A stretch of 64,000 bases of DNA from Paraphaeosphaeria minitans (Eukaryota > Ascomycota > Dothideomycetes > Pleosporales > Didymosphaeriaceae), in contig WJXW01000012.1 in NCBI GenBank assembly GCA_015832175.1, positions 1,508,001 to 1,572,000 on the forward strand, given 5' to 3'. Shown here one piece after another: positions 21,925 to 33,913 of this stretch (positions are counted from its first letter, which is position 1; each line of letters starts with the position of its first letter). A program made the translations under genes and the position numbers. The notes beneath the pieces were generated by a model that saw only the letters and a list, made by a program, of their open reading frames with translations, made no database searches and was not told the origin of the DNA.

Positions 21925-23027
21925 TTACACCTTCTTCATCCAGGCCGGAATCGTGGTCAGCGTGGACATTTCGTCAATCGTCTCGTTCCACAACATCTTC
22001 TGGACTTTCTGTCCCTCTGCAGTCTTGACATAGGGGGAAGGCCTGTTGGGATCACATGGTTAGCAACAAGCCATATGGATGCTGGCATGTACACTCACTC
22101 TACAATGTCCTTGTCCAGAAGAAATTGGCCGTGCGATTCCGGGCCGACCACGACGGCCGCGTTGAGCGCAGTCCAGCCCGCCACCTCAACCGATCGCGCG
22201 CGGATTGCTTTGACGAGGTTCATTGGAAGACGGAGATAGATGGGCAGCACGTCGCTCATTCCTGTGTTGACCATGCCAGGGCAGTAGCTGTTCTGTATGA
22301 CCTTGTCCCCGTTCAAGTGTTTCCGCAGCTCGAACAGGAAGAACAGGCAGAGCAGCTTGCTATCGGCGTAGCGAGCAAACGGAACGTAGCTGTCCTCGCT
22401 GTCGAAATGGCCGAGGACGGTCTCGCCCGGCTTGATAGGCACCTTGCCCTTGGCTAGGGCGCTGGAGCTGTGCATGCGGCTGCCGGTCCAGGTGAGGCGC
22501 GTCGGCTTGCCCGTCTTGTCGGCCGTGGCGTTGAGTAAGGGGAGCAGTTCAAGCGTGATCAGCACGTTGGAGAGATAGTTGACCTGGATGTGCTTCTCGT
22601 GGCCGTTGGACACCAGGTCGCGCTTGAGCACGCCAATGCCGGCGTTCAGCATGAGCAAATGTAGCTCAGAATGCTCGGCAAGGAAGGCCTTTGTGAAGCG
22701 TTGAACGCTAGCGTAGTCCTCCACCTCGAGCTCCATGACCTTGAGGACGGCCTTGGGATTCGTCTTCCTGACGCTGGGACGGGCGAGGAGCGAGGTGCGT
22801 GCGGCCTCGCCCTTTGCCACATTGCGGACGGCGAGGATGACGGTGGAGATGTGGCGTTCGAGCAGCTGGGCTACGATTTCAGTTCCGATGCCATTGCTGG
22901 CGCCAGTGACGATGGCTGTTTGGCCGCGCAGGTTGATGCCTTCGGGCAAGGGCGTGACGGGCGCCTGGAGGATGGGCATGGCGAGGCGGGTGGTTGTGTT
23001 GACGACGTCGGTTATTGCTTTGTACAT
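21925..23027 (-). CDS. short-chain dehydrogenase/reductase
   Basis: Exons 23027-22099 and 22042-21925 give 348 aa. The Rossmann motif TGASNGIG is at residues ~37-44, NAGIG near 120, and the catalytic Y-x-x-x-K is YADSKLL. The start at 23027 (MYKAITDV) is preferred over the far upstream ATG, which would add a stretch with no homology in the promoter. The end is reached only after a second exon (PSPYVKTAEGQKVQKM), typical of retinol-dehydrogenase-like fungal SDRs. It probably adjusts the oxidation state of the quinol or epoxyquinol before or after prenylation. The exact reaction is not deducible. It is divergent with the cupin gene. Confidence 0.9.
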
Positions 23028-23259
23028 GTGTGGAGAGTGGTCAGTAATGGGACAGCAGGTGTGTGGTGTGATGCGTCCGTTTATATGGAAACAGCAAACA
23101 AAGGCTCTCTCGGCCGATACAAAGCGACCGGGGCAGCCACGCCCACGTCTCGTCCGGCTTGCCTTGTGCGTGGCCATTAAGTAGTCGCTTTCTTCTTCAA
23201 GATTCGTCCGGGAGTCACTGCAGCAGTATTCCTATCCCTATTCCAACTCCAGTTCCACC
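23028..23259. promoter_or_regulatory. divergent promoter with CGGCCG palindrome
   Basis: TCTCGGCCGATAC (palindrome 23111-23116) is in the 232 bp between the SDR and cupin start codons. Confidence 0.55.
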
Positions 23260-24202
23260 ATGGCACCAGCGCAGCCGCAGACATTCACCGCGGGCAACGA
23301 TCCGCTGACCAAGTACGTGCGCTACCTAGTCTAGCGCCCCTGGGCTCCTTCCTTCCTTCCGTCGTTCCTTCCTTCCCGCGTGCCTTCGCTCCTTCCGGTT
23401 GGCAGCTCGCTAACGCACCGGCCCGCGCCGACGATCAGGTTCGATGGCGCCATCGAAATGGCCAATCTGCCGCCCGCCCCGCATCGCCAGTTCGCTTTCC
23501 ATGGCTTCATGCGCCCGTGGCTGGGAATCTATGCGAAGCTCATAGCCGGCGGGAAGAAGCCGCCCACGCATTTTCACGTCCACCAGACCGAGTTCTTCCG
23601 TGTGCTCAAGGGCAATCTCAGCGTCGACATCAACGGCCGCCGTGTCGATCTCACCCGCGAACATGGCGAGTACTCGGTGCCGCCCTTTACACACCACGTC
23701 GTCTACGGCACCCCCGGCACCGAGGACAACGAGGTCGAGTTCGAAGTCAGCGCCGAGGAAAAACGCGACGGCCAGTACGCCATGGACCAGCCCTTCTTCG
23801 AGAACTGGTACGGCTACCAGGAGGACGTATTCCAGCGAGGCGTGACGCTGGATTTCATCCAGGTGCTTGCCGTACGTAGTGGCTTCGCACTGCTCTGAGC
23901 ATGTCTGATTGGCTTTCCAGATGTTCGACGCCGGGGACACGTATCTGTCGCCTCCTGCCTGGGTTCCGTTCCGTACCTTTCTCAGCATTTGGTTTACCGT
24001 TGTCGTGGGTCGCTACATCGGTGGCTTGCTGGGCTATGCGCCCTTCTACCCGGAATGGACCACCGACTGGGACGCTGCGTGCGACCAGATGGAACAGCAT
24101 TGGACGCAAAGGCGTTTCGCCAAGCGAGATGCACAGGAGAAGGCGCGTCAACGATTTGCCTCAAACGGCACGCACACCAATGGCAAGAAGAAAGCTCTGT
24201 AG
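23260..24202 (+). CDS. cupin-domain protein with C-terminal membrane segment
   Basis: Exons 23260-23312, 23439-23871 and 23921-24202 give 255 aa. A single cupin fold is visible: motif 1 around THFHVHQTEFFRVLKGN has the H-x-H...E metal ligands, and motif 2 around GEYSVPPFTHHVVYG has the last His. After the cupin comes a hydrophobic helix (FRTFLSIWFTVVVGRYIGGLLG), then a charged Lys-rich tail. The first intron is 126 bp, longer than most here. Cupins without a further domain can be oxygenases, isomerases or decarboxylases, and this one is probably anchored to the membrane near the prenyltransferase. A role together with the SDR in converting toluquinol before prenylation is inferred from cluster membership. 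Confidence 0.85.
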
Positions 24203-24946
24203 TTGTACCATTGGGCATCAGCATGCGACAGCATGTTTGTGATGGCCGAGCAGTAATTTCGTATCGTGGACATCTTCGCAACGAAACAACATTAGGCAGA
24301 GACCAACCTCGCATAATATATTGCATCGTACAGCAGACCACCAAATTCAATCAGGGCTGGTCTTAATCTCGTGGCCAATGTATTAATAGATGAAGCGACT
24401 AGACGAGATTGCAAAGCATGTAGGTGATCAGAAACAGACCAACAAATTCAGCTGCCAATCAATGGAATATGCACTCAGCGCTCAGCATCTTTATCAGTGT
24501 CATCGTTTCATATACAATGGGCAAAAATCTTTGGTCGATGAATGCCTGTGGCCGCGCCGATAACATGCCTCTGGTTTCACGAACGCCACCCGCGGATCGT
24601 ATGACACTACAACCTCTATGTTGGTCATCCATCTATCCACCCCTTTTAAGTCATACTAGTAAGAATTCCATGTTTGAAAATAGATTTGTCTTTAAAAGTG
24701 ACTTTGTGGATGGGTTAACAACTCATCTTTCTGCCATAGTTGACAGATCAATACCAAATTCAGCTCTGGGCTTATCACATTCCATTTCCCCTCTGTACGT
24801 TCAGAGCCACTGCGACCCAAGTCCCCACACATGGAACGAGGCCGTTGCAAGCCACACAGAAAGTAACCACCGGCCTCCACATGATCATCACCTCGCACTG
24901 CCTCCCCTGAGTTTACACCGTCCACCCACCACCTCCTTTCCAACAC
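24203..24946. other. convergent intergenic spacer, no gene seen
   Basis: About 740 bp, moderately AT-rich, lie between the convergent cupin and terpene cyclase genes. No coding frame with recognisable motifs is seen. Confidence 0.45.
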
Positions 24947-25843
24947 TCACGCCGCCTTTCCATTGACCTTCTCCGGCCTCCCTTCCCCGTGCTTGCGCAC
25001 GTACGCCAGCGCCAACGGGAACGCCAAGTCCACCACATGGCTCCCGACCAGCAGCAGCGCCCCGTACGGCGTCCACGCATACCCAAACCGCTCGGGCCAG
25101 AAGTAGATGCGCCAGTAGAAGCAGCACCCGGCCGTCACCGTGCCCAGGAACCGCGTCCACCTACGCACGCATCAGCCACGCACGCACGCACGCACACCAG
25201 GCCCCCAGACTGTCGACGAGGGGGAAGACCGAATGCCTACCGAGGGACCGGTAGGCAAACGATGGACGAGGAAGAGGCGCTGGACTCACCATATGGCCAT
25301 GGACTGCCCCGCGTCGTGCCCTCTGCTCAGCACCTGCGCCACGCACCCTAGGCTGATCATGTGCTGCATCGGCCACGCGGTGAAGAAGATGACCTGGCGC
25401 CCGATGACGGGCACAAACGTCTTGGCGAGGGTGAGGTGCAAGCCCATACACGCGGCGCACCCGACGCCGACGATCCAGTGCAGGTTGCGCGCCACGAGCG
25501 GGTGGGCGCGCCACTCGTTGGGGCCGAACTTGAGGATCGAGTGAAACAGGAAGACGTCGACGACCATGTACTGCGCGAAGACGATCTGGTTGACCAGCCC
25601 CGGCCCGTAGATGAAGCCGAAGACGAACTCCCACGTGATGTTCACGCACAGGCAGTAGATGGGCATGGCGTACGAGTGGTCCTGGTAGCCCTTGAGCGTC
25701 ATCAGGATGTACGAGACGGACCAGAGGATGCCCGAGACGGCGGTGAAGAGGTCCGGCACGATTTTCGCGTGCCAGTACGGCGGCGTGTCGTTGTTGTAGT
25801 CTGCGTTGGCTTGCGCCCACTCCTCGAGCGCGAAGAGGCCCAT
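24947..25843 (-). CDS. Pyr4-type integral-membrane terpene cyclase
   Basis: Exons 25843-25290 and 25160-24947 give 255 aa, matching the ~240-260 aa of this family. It is strongly hydrophobic with about seven membrane segments. NITWEFVFGF (Glu72) and SHVVDLAFP (Asp229) sit where the two acidic residues essential in Pyr4 lie. The family protonates an olefin or epoxide of a prenylated aromatic or pyrone to start polyene cyclisation. Among 6-MSA-derived pathways a cyclase of this type (MacJ) separates drimane-containing macrophorins from linear yanuthones, so this gene predicts a cyclised terpenoid part. The gene is transcribed divergently from the PKS across a promoter with two CGGCCG sites. Confidence 0.88.
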
Positions 25844-26287
25844 CGTGGTGGTCGAACGGACAAGACAAGGAAATCGAAAAAAAAAAAAATCAAATGCCCA
25901 GGTACAAGTTCTGGGTGCGCAGTGCAGGTCGTCTCGAGCCACATATATCACCATTTGTTAGGTTTCTGGCCATGCAGCGTCGAGACTTGCCCGGCCCCGT
26001 GGCTCTCGGCCGGTTACGCCTGGGGAGGTAGACGAACGCACGTGGGGGGCTATTCTAAGCTGCACCGTTGGCCGATCGGCCGGAACACCAGCAATGCACG
26101 AAGGCGTCGCACTGGGAATAACCTGATTTGGACATTACCATGATGCGAAGGCTGTGCATGGGTAACATCCGTCCTTAGCCTATCTGTCACGTGGTCCCAT
26201 GTACCGGGCGTGGGCTACGGCTGAGGGCTTCATGTATATAGGCTTCGCTACCAATATCATGATGTATCGCAGTACGGAGTATCTCGC
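25844..26287. promoter_or_regulatory. divergent promoter of terpene cyclase and PKS with two CGGCCG sites
   Basis: CTCGGCCGGTTA (palindrome 26007-26012) and GATCGGCCGGAAC (26077-26082) are 70 bp apart in the ~440 bp between the start codons. A poly-A tract lies at 25878-25890, near the cyclase gene. Confidence 0.5.
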
Positions 26288-29200
26288 ATGAATTTTGACA
26301 TGGCGAGCGACAATTCCTCCTCTGATGAGGGCACGGCGGCTGCGAGCCCGTTCGTCGGGACAGTTCCCGACGCTGGGTGTAGCGAAGACCACGGTAACAA
26401 GGCTCGGATACTGGTCAAATCAGCATTCTAACACCATTCAGATATCGCGGTCATCGGCTATGCCTGCCGGGTAGCAGGTGACAACAACTCTGGAGCCCAG
26501 CTCTGGGATTTCCTGATGAAGAAAGGGGATGCTTGCAGTGAGATGCCAGCAGAGCGATGGCAATCGTGGAGAGATCGACAGCCAGAAATGGCCAACACAC
26601 TGGATCAGACAACATCGAAAGGATACTTCATCAACGACATCAAAGGGTTTGACGCACAGTTCTTCGGCATCTCCGGCCGCGAAGCAGTGCAGATGGACCC
26701 GCAGCAACGCATTAGCTTGGAGGTCGCCTGCGAAGCCCTCGAGCACGCGGGCATCCCGCTACAGAGCCTTGCAGGCTCAGACACCGCTGTCATTATGGGC
26801 GTCAACTCGGACGACTATTCGCGGTTGATCCTCGAGGACCTGGACAACATAGATGCATACATGGGCATCGGCACAGCATACTGCGGCATACCCAACCGCA
26901 TCTCGCACGCGCTCGACCTTGCCGGCCCAACCTACGCTGTGGACGGTGCGTGTGCGTCTTCGCTCGTCGCTATCCACCAAGCCAGACGCGCTTTGCTTGC
27001 GGACGAAACTTCTCTTGCCATAGCGGGAGGCGTGAATGCACACATCAGCCCGTACTTGACTCGAGTGCTAGACGTAGCTGGCGCCGTTTCCCCCGAGGGC
27101 CGGTGCAGGTCCTTCGACGACTCAGCATCCGGCTACGGACGTGGGGAGGGAGCTGGTATCGTCGTCCTCAAGCGACTCTCAGATGCTGTCCGCGACGATG
27201 ATCGAGTGCTCGCAGTGCTCAAGGGATCTGCAGTGGGCTCGGACGGGAAGACCCTCGGCATCATGGCCCCCAACCAGTTCGCACAAGAACAAGTCGCCCG
27301 GGATGCACTCAAGGAAGCCCGTCTCCCAGCCAGCGCCGTGGAATATATCGAGGCCCACGCGACATCGACCCCAGTAGGAGACAAGACTGAATGTGCAGCC
27401 ATGGCATCAGTCTACGGCTCAGCGCGCCTGCCCAGCTCGCCCGATTGCTTCATAGGTTCGATCAAGCCCAACATCGGGCATTTGGAGGCCGGCGCTGGTG
27501 TGATGGGCTTCATCAAAGCAGTCATGACCGTGGAGAAGGGGATCATTCCGCCACAAGCAAATCTGGAGACCATCAGCACAAAAGTGGACTGGAAAGCTGG
27601 TAGGATTCGGCCTGTCACAGAACCGACATCTTGGGCCACTACCAGGAGGAGGCGCACCGCTGCCGTGGCCTCGTACGGCTACGGCGGAACAGTTGCACAT
27701 GCCATCATCCAGGAAGCGCCTAAATATTCCTCTTTCCGCGAATTGATAGGGCACAAATTGCCGTCGAGCCAGCCGATCATGCTGCCCTTGTCGGCGCCGC
27801 AGGATGAACGCCTCCGCAAGCAAGCTCAAACCCTCGCCACCTGGCTCCAACAGCAGCCAGATGACCTCGACATGAGCTCAGTAGCATGGACGTTGGCGGT
27901 CAAACGCAGCAAGCACAGGCGTCGAGCAGCCATTGTCGCCGAGAGCAAAGCGCAAGCCACTGAGCTGTTGTCATTGCTGGCACAGGGTGCAAATCACCCC
28001 CAAATCGTTCTTCAAGAAAAAGGTGCTCTCAAAGCACCCGATTCATCCAGGAAAGAGGGCACCGTCTGGGTCTTCAGCGGCCATGGCGCACAATGGAAGG
28101 GCATGGGCCGAGTACTCCTGGAAACGGATCGGGCATTTTCCGACATCGTGAAGCAGCTCGAGCCCATCATCGAGGAAGAAATGGGCTTCTCCGTCACTGA
28201 CGCACTACTCGCGGGTGATTGTGACGAGACCGCCAAGGCGCAGGTCCTAACGTATGTTATGCACATCGGCATCGCTGCCGTTCTGCGTGAGAAGGGAGCT
28301 CGACCACAAGCCTGTCTGGGGCATTCACTCGGCGAGCTTGCAGCGGCTGTTGTTGCCGGCGCGCTGACTCCAGCTGAGGGGGCCATCGTCTGTTGCAGGC
28401 GAGCTGTGCTCTACCGTCGGGTTGCGGGCAAAGGAGCTATGGCTCTCGTAAGCCTGCCTGCCTCTGAGGTGGAAAAGGAGCTTAACCGAGGCGAGAGTGG
28501 CGACGACAAACTTGTGATTGCCATTTACCCATCTCCAGATTCCACCGTCATTGCGGGCGATGTCCGCGGCGTTGATGCTGTTATCGCACGCTGGCATGCA
28601 AAGGGCATCATGGCTAAGAAGGTCAAGACGGACGTTGCCTTCCACAGTCCGATTCTCGAACAGTTGGTTGACCCGCTGCGTACTGCGCTTGGTGAAACTC
28701 TGCATCCTAACGACCCGTTGATGCCAATATTTTCAACCTCGCTGGACGACCCAAAAGCTCTCGTTGCCCGTGGGGCCGACTACTGGATCGGAAATATGGT
28801 AAAACCAGTGCAGCTTGCAAAGGCGATCGAAGCAGCGACGATGGATGGCTTCCGGACCTTCGTCGAAGTGTCGGCACACCCTATCATCGCCCACTCTATC
28901 CAGGAGACCCTCGACGCTGGCGAAGTGGACGATACAGCCATCATCCCCACCGGCATACGTAATCAGGACGAGAGTAAGATGATGCTGCTCGCTCTAGCCA
29001 AATTGCACTGCTCTGGGGATGTCATTGCGTTCAATGAGGGCCTACCTGGATGGTGGAACCATGATGTGCCAGGCACAGCATGGCAGCATCAACCTTTCTG
29101 GCCGAAGATCGAGAAGCCAAAACAACGCGCTGGCCATAACCGTTCGGTCGACATCAAAGGACACAAGCTGCTCGGGGAAAAGACTATCATTAACGGCACG

Positions 29201-31699
29201 AACATAACGCTGTGGCAGGCCCATTTGCATGGGGGAGCCAAGCCATTCCCCGGATCGCATCCCCTTCATGGCTCCGAGATTGTGCCCGCCGCTGTCCTCC
29301 TGAACACATTCCTCTCGCTTGCACACACGAGTTCGCTGCAAAACGTTGGGCTGCGTACACCGGTGGTCGTAGAGCCACCACGTGAAGTGCAGGTGCTGCT
29401 GGAAGATGGAAAGATGTCCGTCTCATCCAGGCTGGCAGCCGGTGAAGGCGAGGAAAAAAGCCATTCGTGGCTGACTAACACTGTAGCAAACGTGGGAGTT
29501 GCCAGTACAGAGACCAAAATCGGACAGACCATTGACCTAGCCAGCATCAGGGAACGTTTGACTGAGACCCTGCCACCATCCTTCTCAATCGACTACCTCG
29601 CGAACGTTGGCGTGTCGGACATGGGGTTCCCCTGGCAAGTGACAGAGCATCTGCGCAACGATGACGAGTTCCTTGCTGTGGTCGACGCAGACCCGCAGAG
29701 CCAAGGCACCTCTCCTCACTGGGGTGGACAATCATGGGCTTCTGTACTGGACGCCATGACATCTGTCAGCTCAACCATATTCTGGAAGCAGCCACTGCTG
29801 CGCATGCCGACCAGTATCGACTCGGTGACTCTGCTTCCAGGTGTTTCCGCTCCCAAGGTCACCTATATGTACGTGCGCAGGCGGACTGAGGACGAGGACG
29901 AGTTCGCAGCCGACATGGTGGTGTGCGACGAGCAGGGCACTGTGCTAGTCGACGTCGACAACCTGGCGTTCGCGGGCATCGAGGGAAATCCAGACAGCGT
30001 CAAAAGCCACGAGGGACTGGTGCACCGGATTGCATGGCCGCCGGCACAGCTGGCAGAAGAGAGGCGTCAGTTCGATGAGGTCGTTTTCCTGGCACCCGAA
30101 AGCGCAACCAAAACAGTGGAAGTATGGAGTATGGATCTGGGCCGTCAGGGTGTGCGATCGCGACTCGAGGGGGACCCCAACGCTGTAACCCTCAGCGTAT
30201 GTCCAAAGGCGGTAGTGGTAGTCGTGGCCGAGACGACTCAGGAGATGGACAAGGTCGCGGCCGTGTCACTGCGCAACTGCGAGCGGCTGGCGACCACTGT
30301 GCAGCAACTCTGGACCGCAAAAACCGCGACGACACTGTTCTGCGTGACGCAAGCGGCATATGGCGGGAGCAACGCAGCAGCTCTCTCACAGTCCGCGCTG
30401 ATAGGACTCGCGCGCATCGTACACAGCGAACATCCAGAGCTGTTTGGAGGTCTGATCGACACCGAACATGCCGCGGCCGCGTTCCCGTTGCAGGCGCTCA
30501 GATATGTGCGCGGCATCGATGTGACACGTATTGAGGATGGTGTAGCTCGATGTGCGCGCCTGCGCCCGTTGTTGGAGTCCTCGTTGAATAGGACTCACAT
30601 CACTCCAAATGGTTCCTCCCAGCCCCATGGCACCGGGAACGCCACCAGCGAGACGTTGCGATTGATACCCCACCGCGCGACCTATCTTATTACTGGAGGA
30701 CTCGGTGCTCTCGGAATCGAGACTGCACGCTGGATGGTGGAGAGAGGAGCAACACATATCGTGCTTGCGTCGCGGCGAGGCGCAAATGCCGCCGTCGTCC
30801 GCAGCATCGTCAAGCTACAGAAGCGAGGTGCCTCCATTCACGTCGTGGCGGTCGACATTGGCGCGGCTGATGCGCAAGAACAGCTGCAGCATGCTCTAGA
30901 TAGGCTGGACTTGCCGCCAGTGAAGGGCGTGGTGCACGCGGCCGGGATGCTGGCCAACGAGACGGTGGCAGACCTGACCCCAGGCGCGCTCAGTGCGGTC
31001 GCGAACCCTAAGGTCGCTGGTGCTCTGAACCTGCACCGAATGTATCCTCCTGGGACGCTTGATTTTGCCGTCTGGTACTCATCCTGCGGTCAGCTGCTAG
31101 GCTTTCCAGGGCAGGCTTCGTACGCAGCCGCAAACGCCTTTTTGGACTCATTGGCTACCCATCGCCGCAGCATGGGCGATGCATGCTGCGTCAGTATCCA
31201 GTTCTCCAGCTGGCGTGGGCTCGGCATGTCCACAAGCACACGGTACATCGACGCCGAACTCGAGGCCCGCGGCATCACAGATGTAACTCGCGCAGAGGCC
31301 TTGTTCGCGCTGGAACTGCTTTTGCGTACTGACATCGACCACGCTGCTGTGCTGCGCGCTCGTCCTTCGGAAGCCGGCGACCCACTGCCTCATCCCATTC
31401 TGCAGGATTGTGTCTCACACGTTCCAGCGCCTGTCAATCTGTCGGGCGGGACGGCTGACACGGCGGCCCCCAAATCGTTGAAGGAGCGCATTACCGAATG
31501 CGTCGCAGCGGTATTATCGCTCTCGGTCGACAGCATCGACGAGCACACGGCGCTTGTCGAATTGGGGGTGGACTCAATCATGACGGTCGGACTGCGGCGC
31601 CACCTGCAGAAGTTGGGGTTGAATGTTGGGCCGACATACCTCTGGACGTGTCCGACGGTGGCGCATCTGGTTGCGCACTTCAAGGATGAGAACTCTTGA
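26288..31699 (+). CDS. 6-methylsalicylic acid synthase (partially reducing iterative type I PKS)
   Basis: Exons 26288-26393 and 26442-31699 give 1787 aa, the usual 6-MSAS length. The order is KS (Cys206 in DGACASSLVA, His341 in EAHATSTPVGD, His382 in NIGHLEAG), AT (Ser664 in GHSLGE), TH/DH (His975 in HPLHGSEIVP), KR (TGGLGALG near 1453) and ACP (Ser1747 in GVDSIMT). It has no ER, C-methyltransferase or thioesterase, as expected for 6-MSAS. The enzyme condenses one acetyl and three malonyl units with one selective ketoreduction. A second start (26303, MASDN) is possible. It is the scaffold-forming gene of the cluster. A PKS for another C8-C10 aromatic cannot be fully excluded without alignment, but the neighbouring 6-MSA decarboxylase supports 6-MSA. 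Confidence 0.95.
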
Positions 31700-31811
31700 T
31701 TACCGGCCGAGTGATTTTCATTTCCCGAGTACCCCGCTTGTTCTGCTTGTGTGTGCATAGAAGTAAATAGATATGTTCTTCCTCGGTTGTTGTGTCTAGT
31801 TAGATCAAACC
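31700..31811. promoter_or_regulatory. short promoter with CGGCCG site
   Basis: TACCGGCCGAGTG (palindrome 31704-31709) lies just after the PKS stop and about 100 bp before the start of the next P450, which is in tandem with the PKS. Confidence 0.45.
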
Positions 31812-33613
31812 ATGGCTTTCGTTGCCTTCTTCATCGTCTTTGCCTTTTCAGTAGTGCTTGCTTTTGTGCTTCCCATAGGTCGGCGGTCTAAGAGCCTTCC
31901 CCCAGGTGCGTCTTGATGCTCGACCTAGAGTGTGTTCTCCCTGTCAGGCTGATCATTACCACTCTCAGGACCACCAACTCTCCCACTTATCGGTAACCTT
32001 CACCAGATCCCCAAGACCGGTGCTCACTACAAGTGCGTTTGATTGTACCCTTCAAAATGCCGAGCACTCCCTAAAACCGGACAGGTTTACCGAATGGGCT
32101 CGTACCTATGGTGGTATATTCTCTCTGAAGCTGGGCCCGGCTACAGCCGTCGTGATCACGGATAGACGCCTTGTGAAGGAGCTTCTCGACAAGAAGGGCA
32201 ACACTTACAGCGCGCGGCCCCAATCATACGTCGCGAACGACCTCATCACTGGTGGCGACCACCTGCTGGTGATGCAGTATGGCGCGAAATGGCGCCTTTT
32301 CCGACGGCTGGTCCAAAATTACTTCAATGAGACGCGCTGCCAGCAAGAGCATGTGGCGTTAGTAGAAGCAGAGGCGGTCCAGATGATGCACGACCTCATG
32401 ACGGAACCGAAAGACTTGATTCTGCATCCGAAACGTTTCAGCAACAGCATCATCATGAGCCTCGTCTTTGGTATCCGTACCCCATCGGTGCGCACCAAGC
32501 ACATGTTGCAGCTTTATGAAGTGATGGAAAAGTGGTCAGCCGTCATGGAGACAGGCGCGACTCCGCCTGTGGACATCTTCGGCTTCCTGAAACTGGTGCC
32601 CGAGTCGTTATTCGGTTATTGGAGGAAACGCTCCCTCGACGTCAACAAGATGATGGTAAATTTATACGCGGGTATCGTTGGGCGAGTGCATAAGCGCCGT
32701 GCGGCAGGGCACCGAGCTGGTTCTATGCTGGACAACGTTCTGGATGCGATGGCAGCGCCTGAAAAGGGCAACGACAACGGCCTTACGCTCAACGAAAACG
32801 AGCTCAATTTCCTAGGTGGCGTGCTTATGGAAGGCGGGTCCGACACTTCAGCCTCAATCTTGCTGGCCTTTCTCCAGGCTATGATCAAGTATCCACAAGT
32901 GCAGCAACGGGCTCAAGCCGAGATAGACGCTTTGCTAGGTGCCGAAAAAGCTAGCATCGAGCGCTCGCCTCGTTGGGGGGACATTGCCCAGCTCCCGTAT
33001 ATCGCGCAGATCGTGAAGGAGACGATGCGTTGGCGTCCCGTTACGCCTTTGGCGTTCCCCCACGCGACTAATGCTGGTAAGTAGTCTTTCACCCTGATGT
33101 CTCCTCTTTCTGACAATAATATCTGCAGATGACATCGTCGATGGGTATACCATCCCCAAAGGCACGACCGTGCTTCTCAACGTTTGGGGTTTACACCACG
33201 ATCAAACGTACAGTGCTGAGCCTCTGTCCCCGTTCGCCTTCGACCCCGATCGCTATGCAGGTCGTACGGCACCTGCCCCAACGTACGCCGCATCCAAAGA
33301 TTACGAGGCACGCGACCACTACGGATACGGCGCTGGCAGACGGCTGTGTCCGGGCATCCATCTCGCCGAACGCAATTTGTTCGTAGGCATGGCCAAGCTG
33401 CTGTGGGCGTTCGAATTTTCAGAGGAAGCTGGCGCGGATGCCGTCGATATCGATCCTCAGACCGGCTATTCCCAAGGTTTCCTGCATTGTGCGAAACCGT
33501 TTGCATGCGAGGTCAAAGTAAGAGGGAAGGATGAGACGGAGAAAAAGAAGAGACAAGAAATCGTTCTCGCTGAGTTTAGAAAAGCAAGCGAGCTGTTCAA
33601 GGCTTTCGAGTAA
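31812..33613 (+). CDS. cytochrome P450, probable m-cresol ring hydroxylase
   Basis: Exons 31812-31905, 31969-32032, 32085-33076 and 33129-33613 give 544 aa. An N-terminal anchor is followed by the proline hinge LPPGPPTLPLIGN. The I-helix is GGSDTSAS, the K-helix is KETMRWRP, FAFDPDRY corresponds to the PERF motif, and the heme loop is YGYGAGRRLCPG. The C-terminal tail is Lys/Glu-rich. Sequence type and position directly after the 6-MSAS suggest the class that hydroxylates m-cresol in the patulin and yanuthone pathways, giving toluquinol here. The hinge is recovered only when the first intron is removed, which supports the exon model. Confidence 0.9.
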
Positions 33614-33913
33614 TAGTCCTGCAGCAAGGGGGTGCGCACAATGGCGACTCGCAGCTGCATTATGAAGCCGCCTCAAATTCGGCGCTGATGTAATTCGCAG
33701 ATACACTTGATGGATATTTATCCGTTAGCTTGCCCATGTATCTTTTCGCTAGGTACGGTGATGGTTTTGTGGATGAGGGAGAAGATGACGTCGGTGAAAC
33801 CATTTCCCTAGCGTTCCGCCGGTGCGGTAACCCAGCCTGCGCACTACCATAAGTAGCTAGCACACACACATATCCAACCTTGCCACAACTAGAGCTGCCG
33901 TGAGATATATACA
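33614..33913. other. convergent spacer
   Basis: This 300 bp between the convergent P450 and MFS genes has no separate gene. It may encode an alternative MFS tail if the possible last intron is used. Confidence 0.4.
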
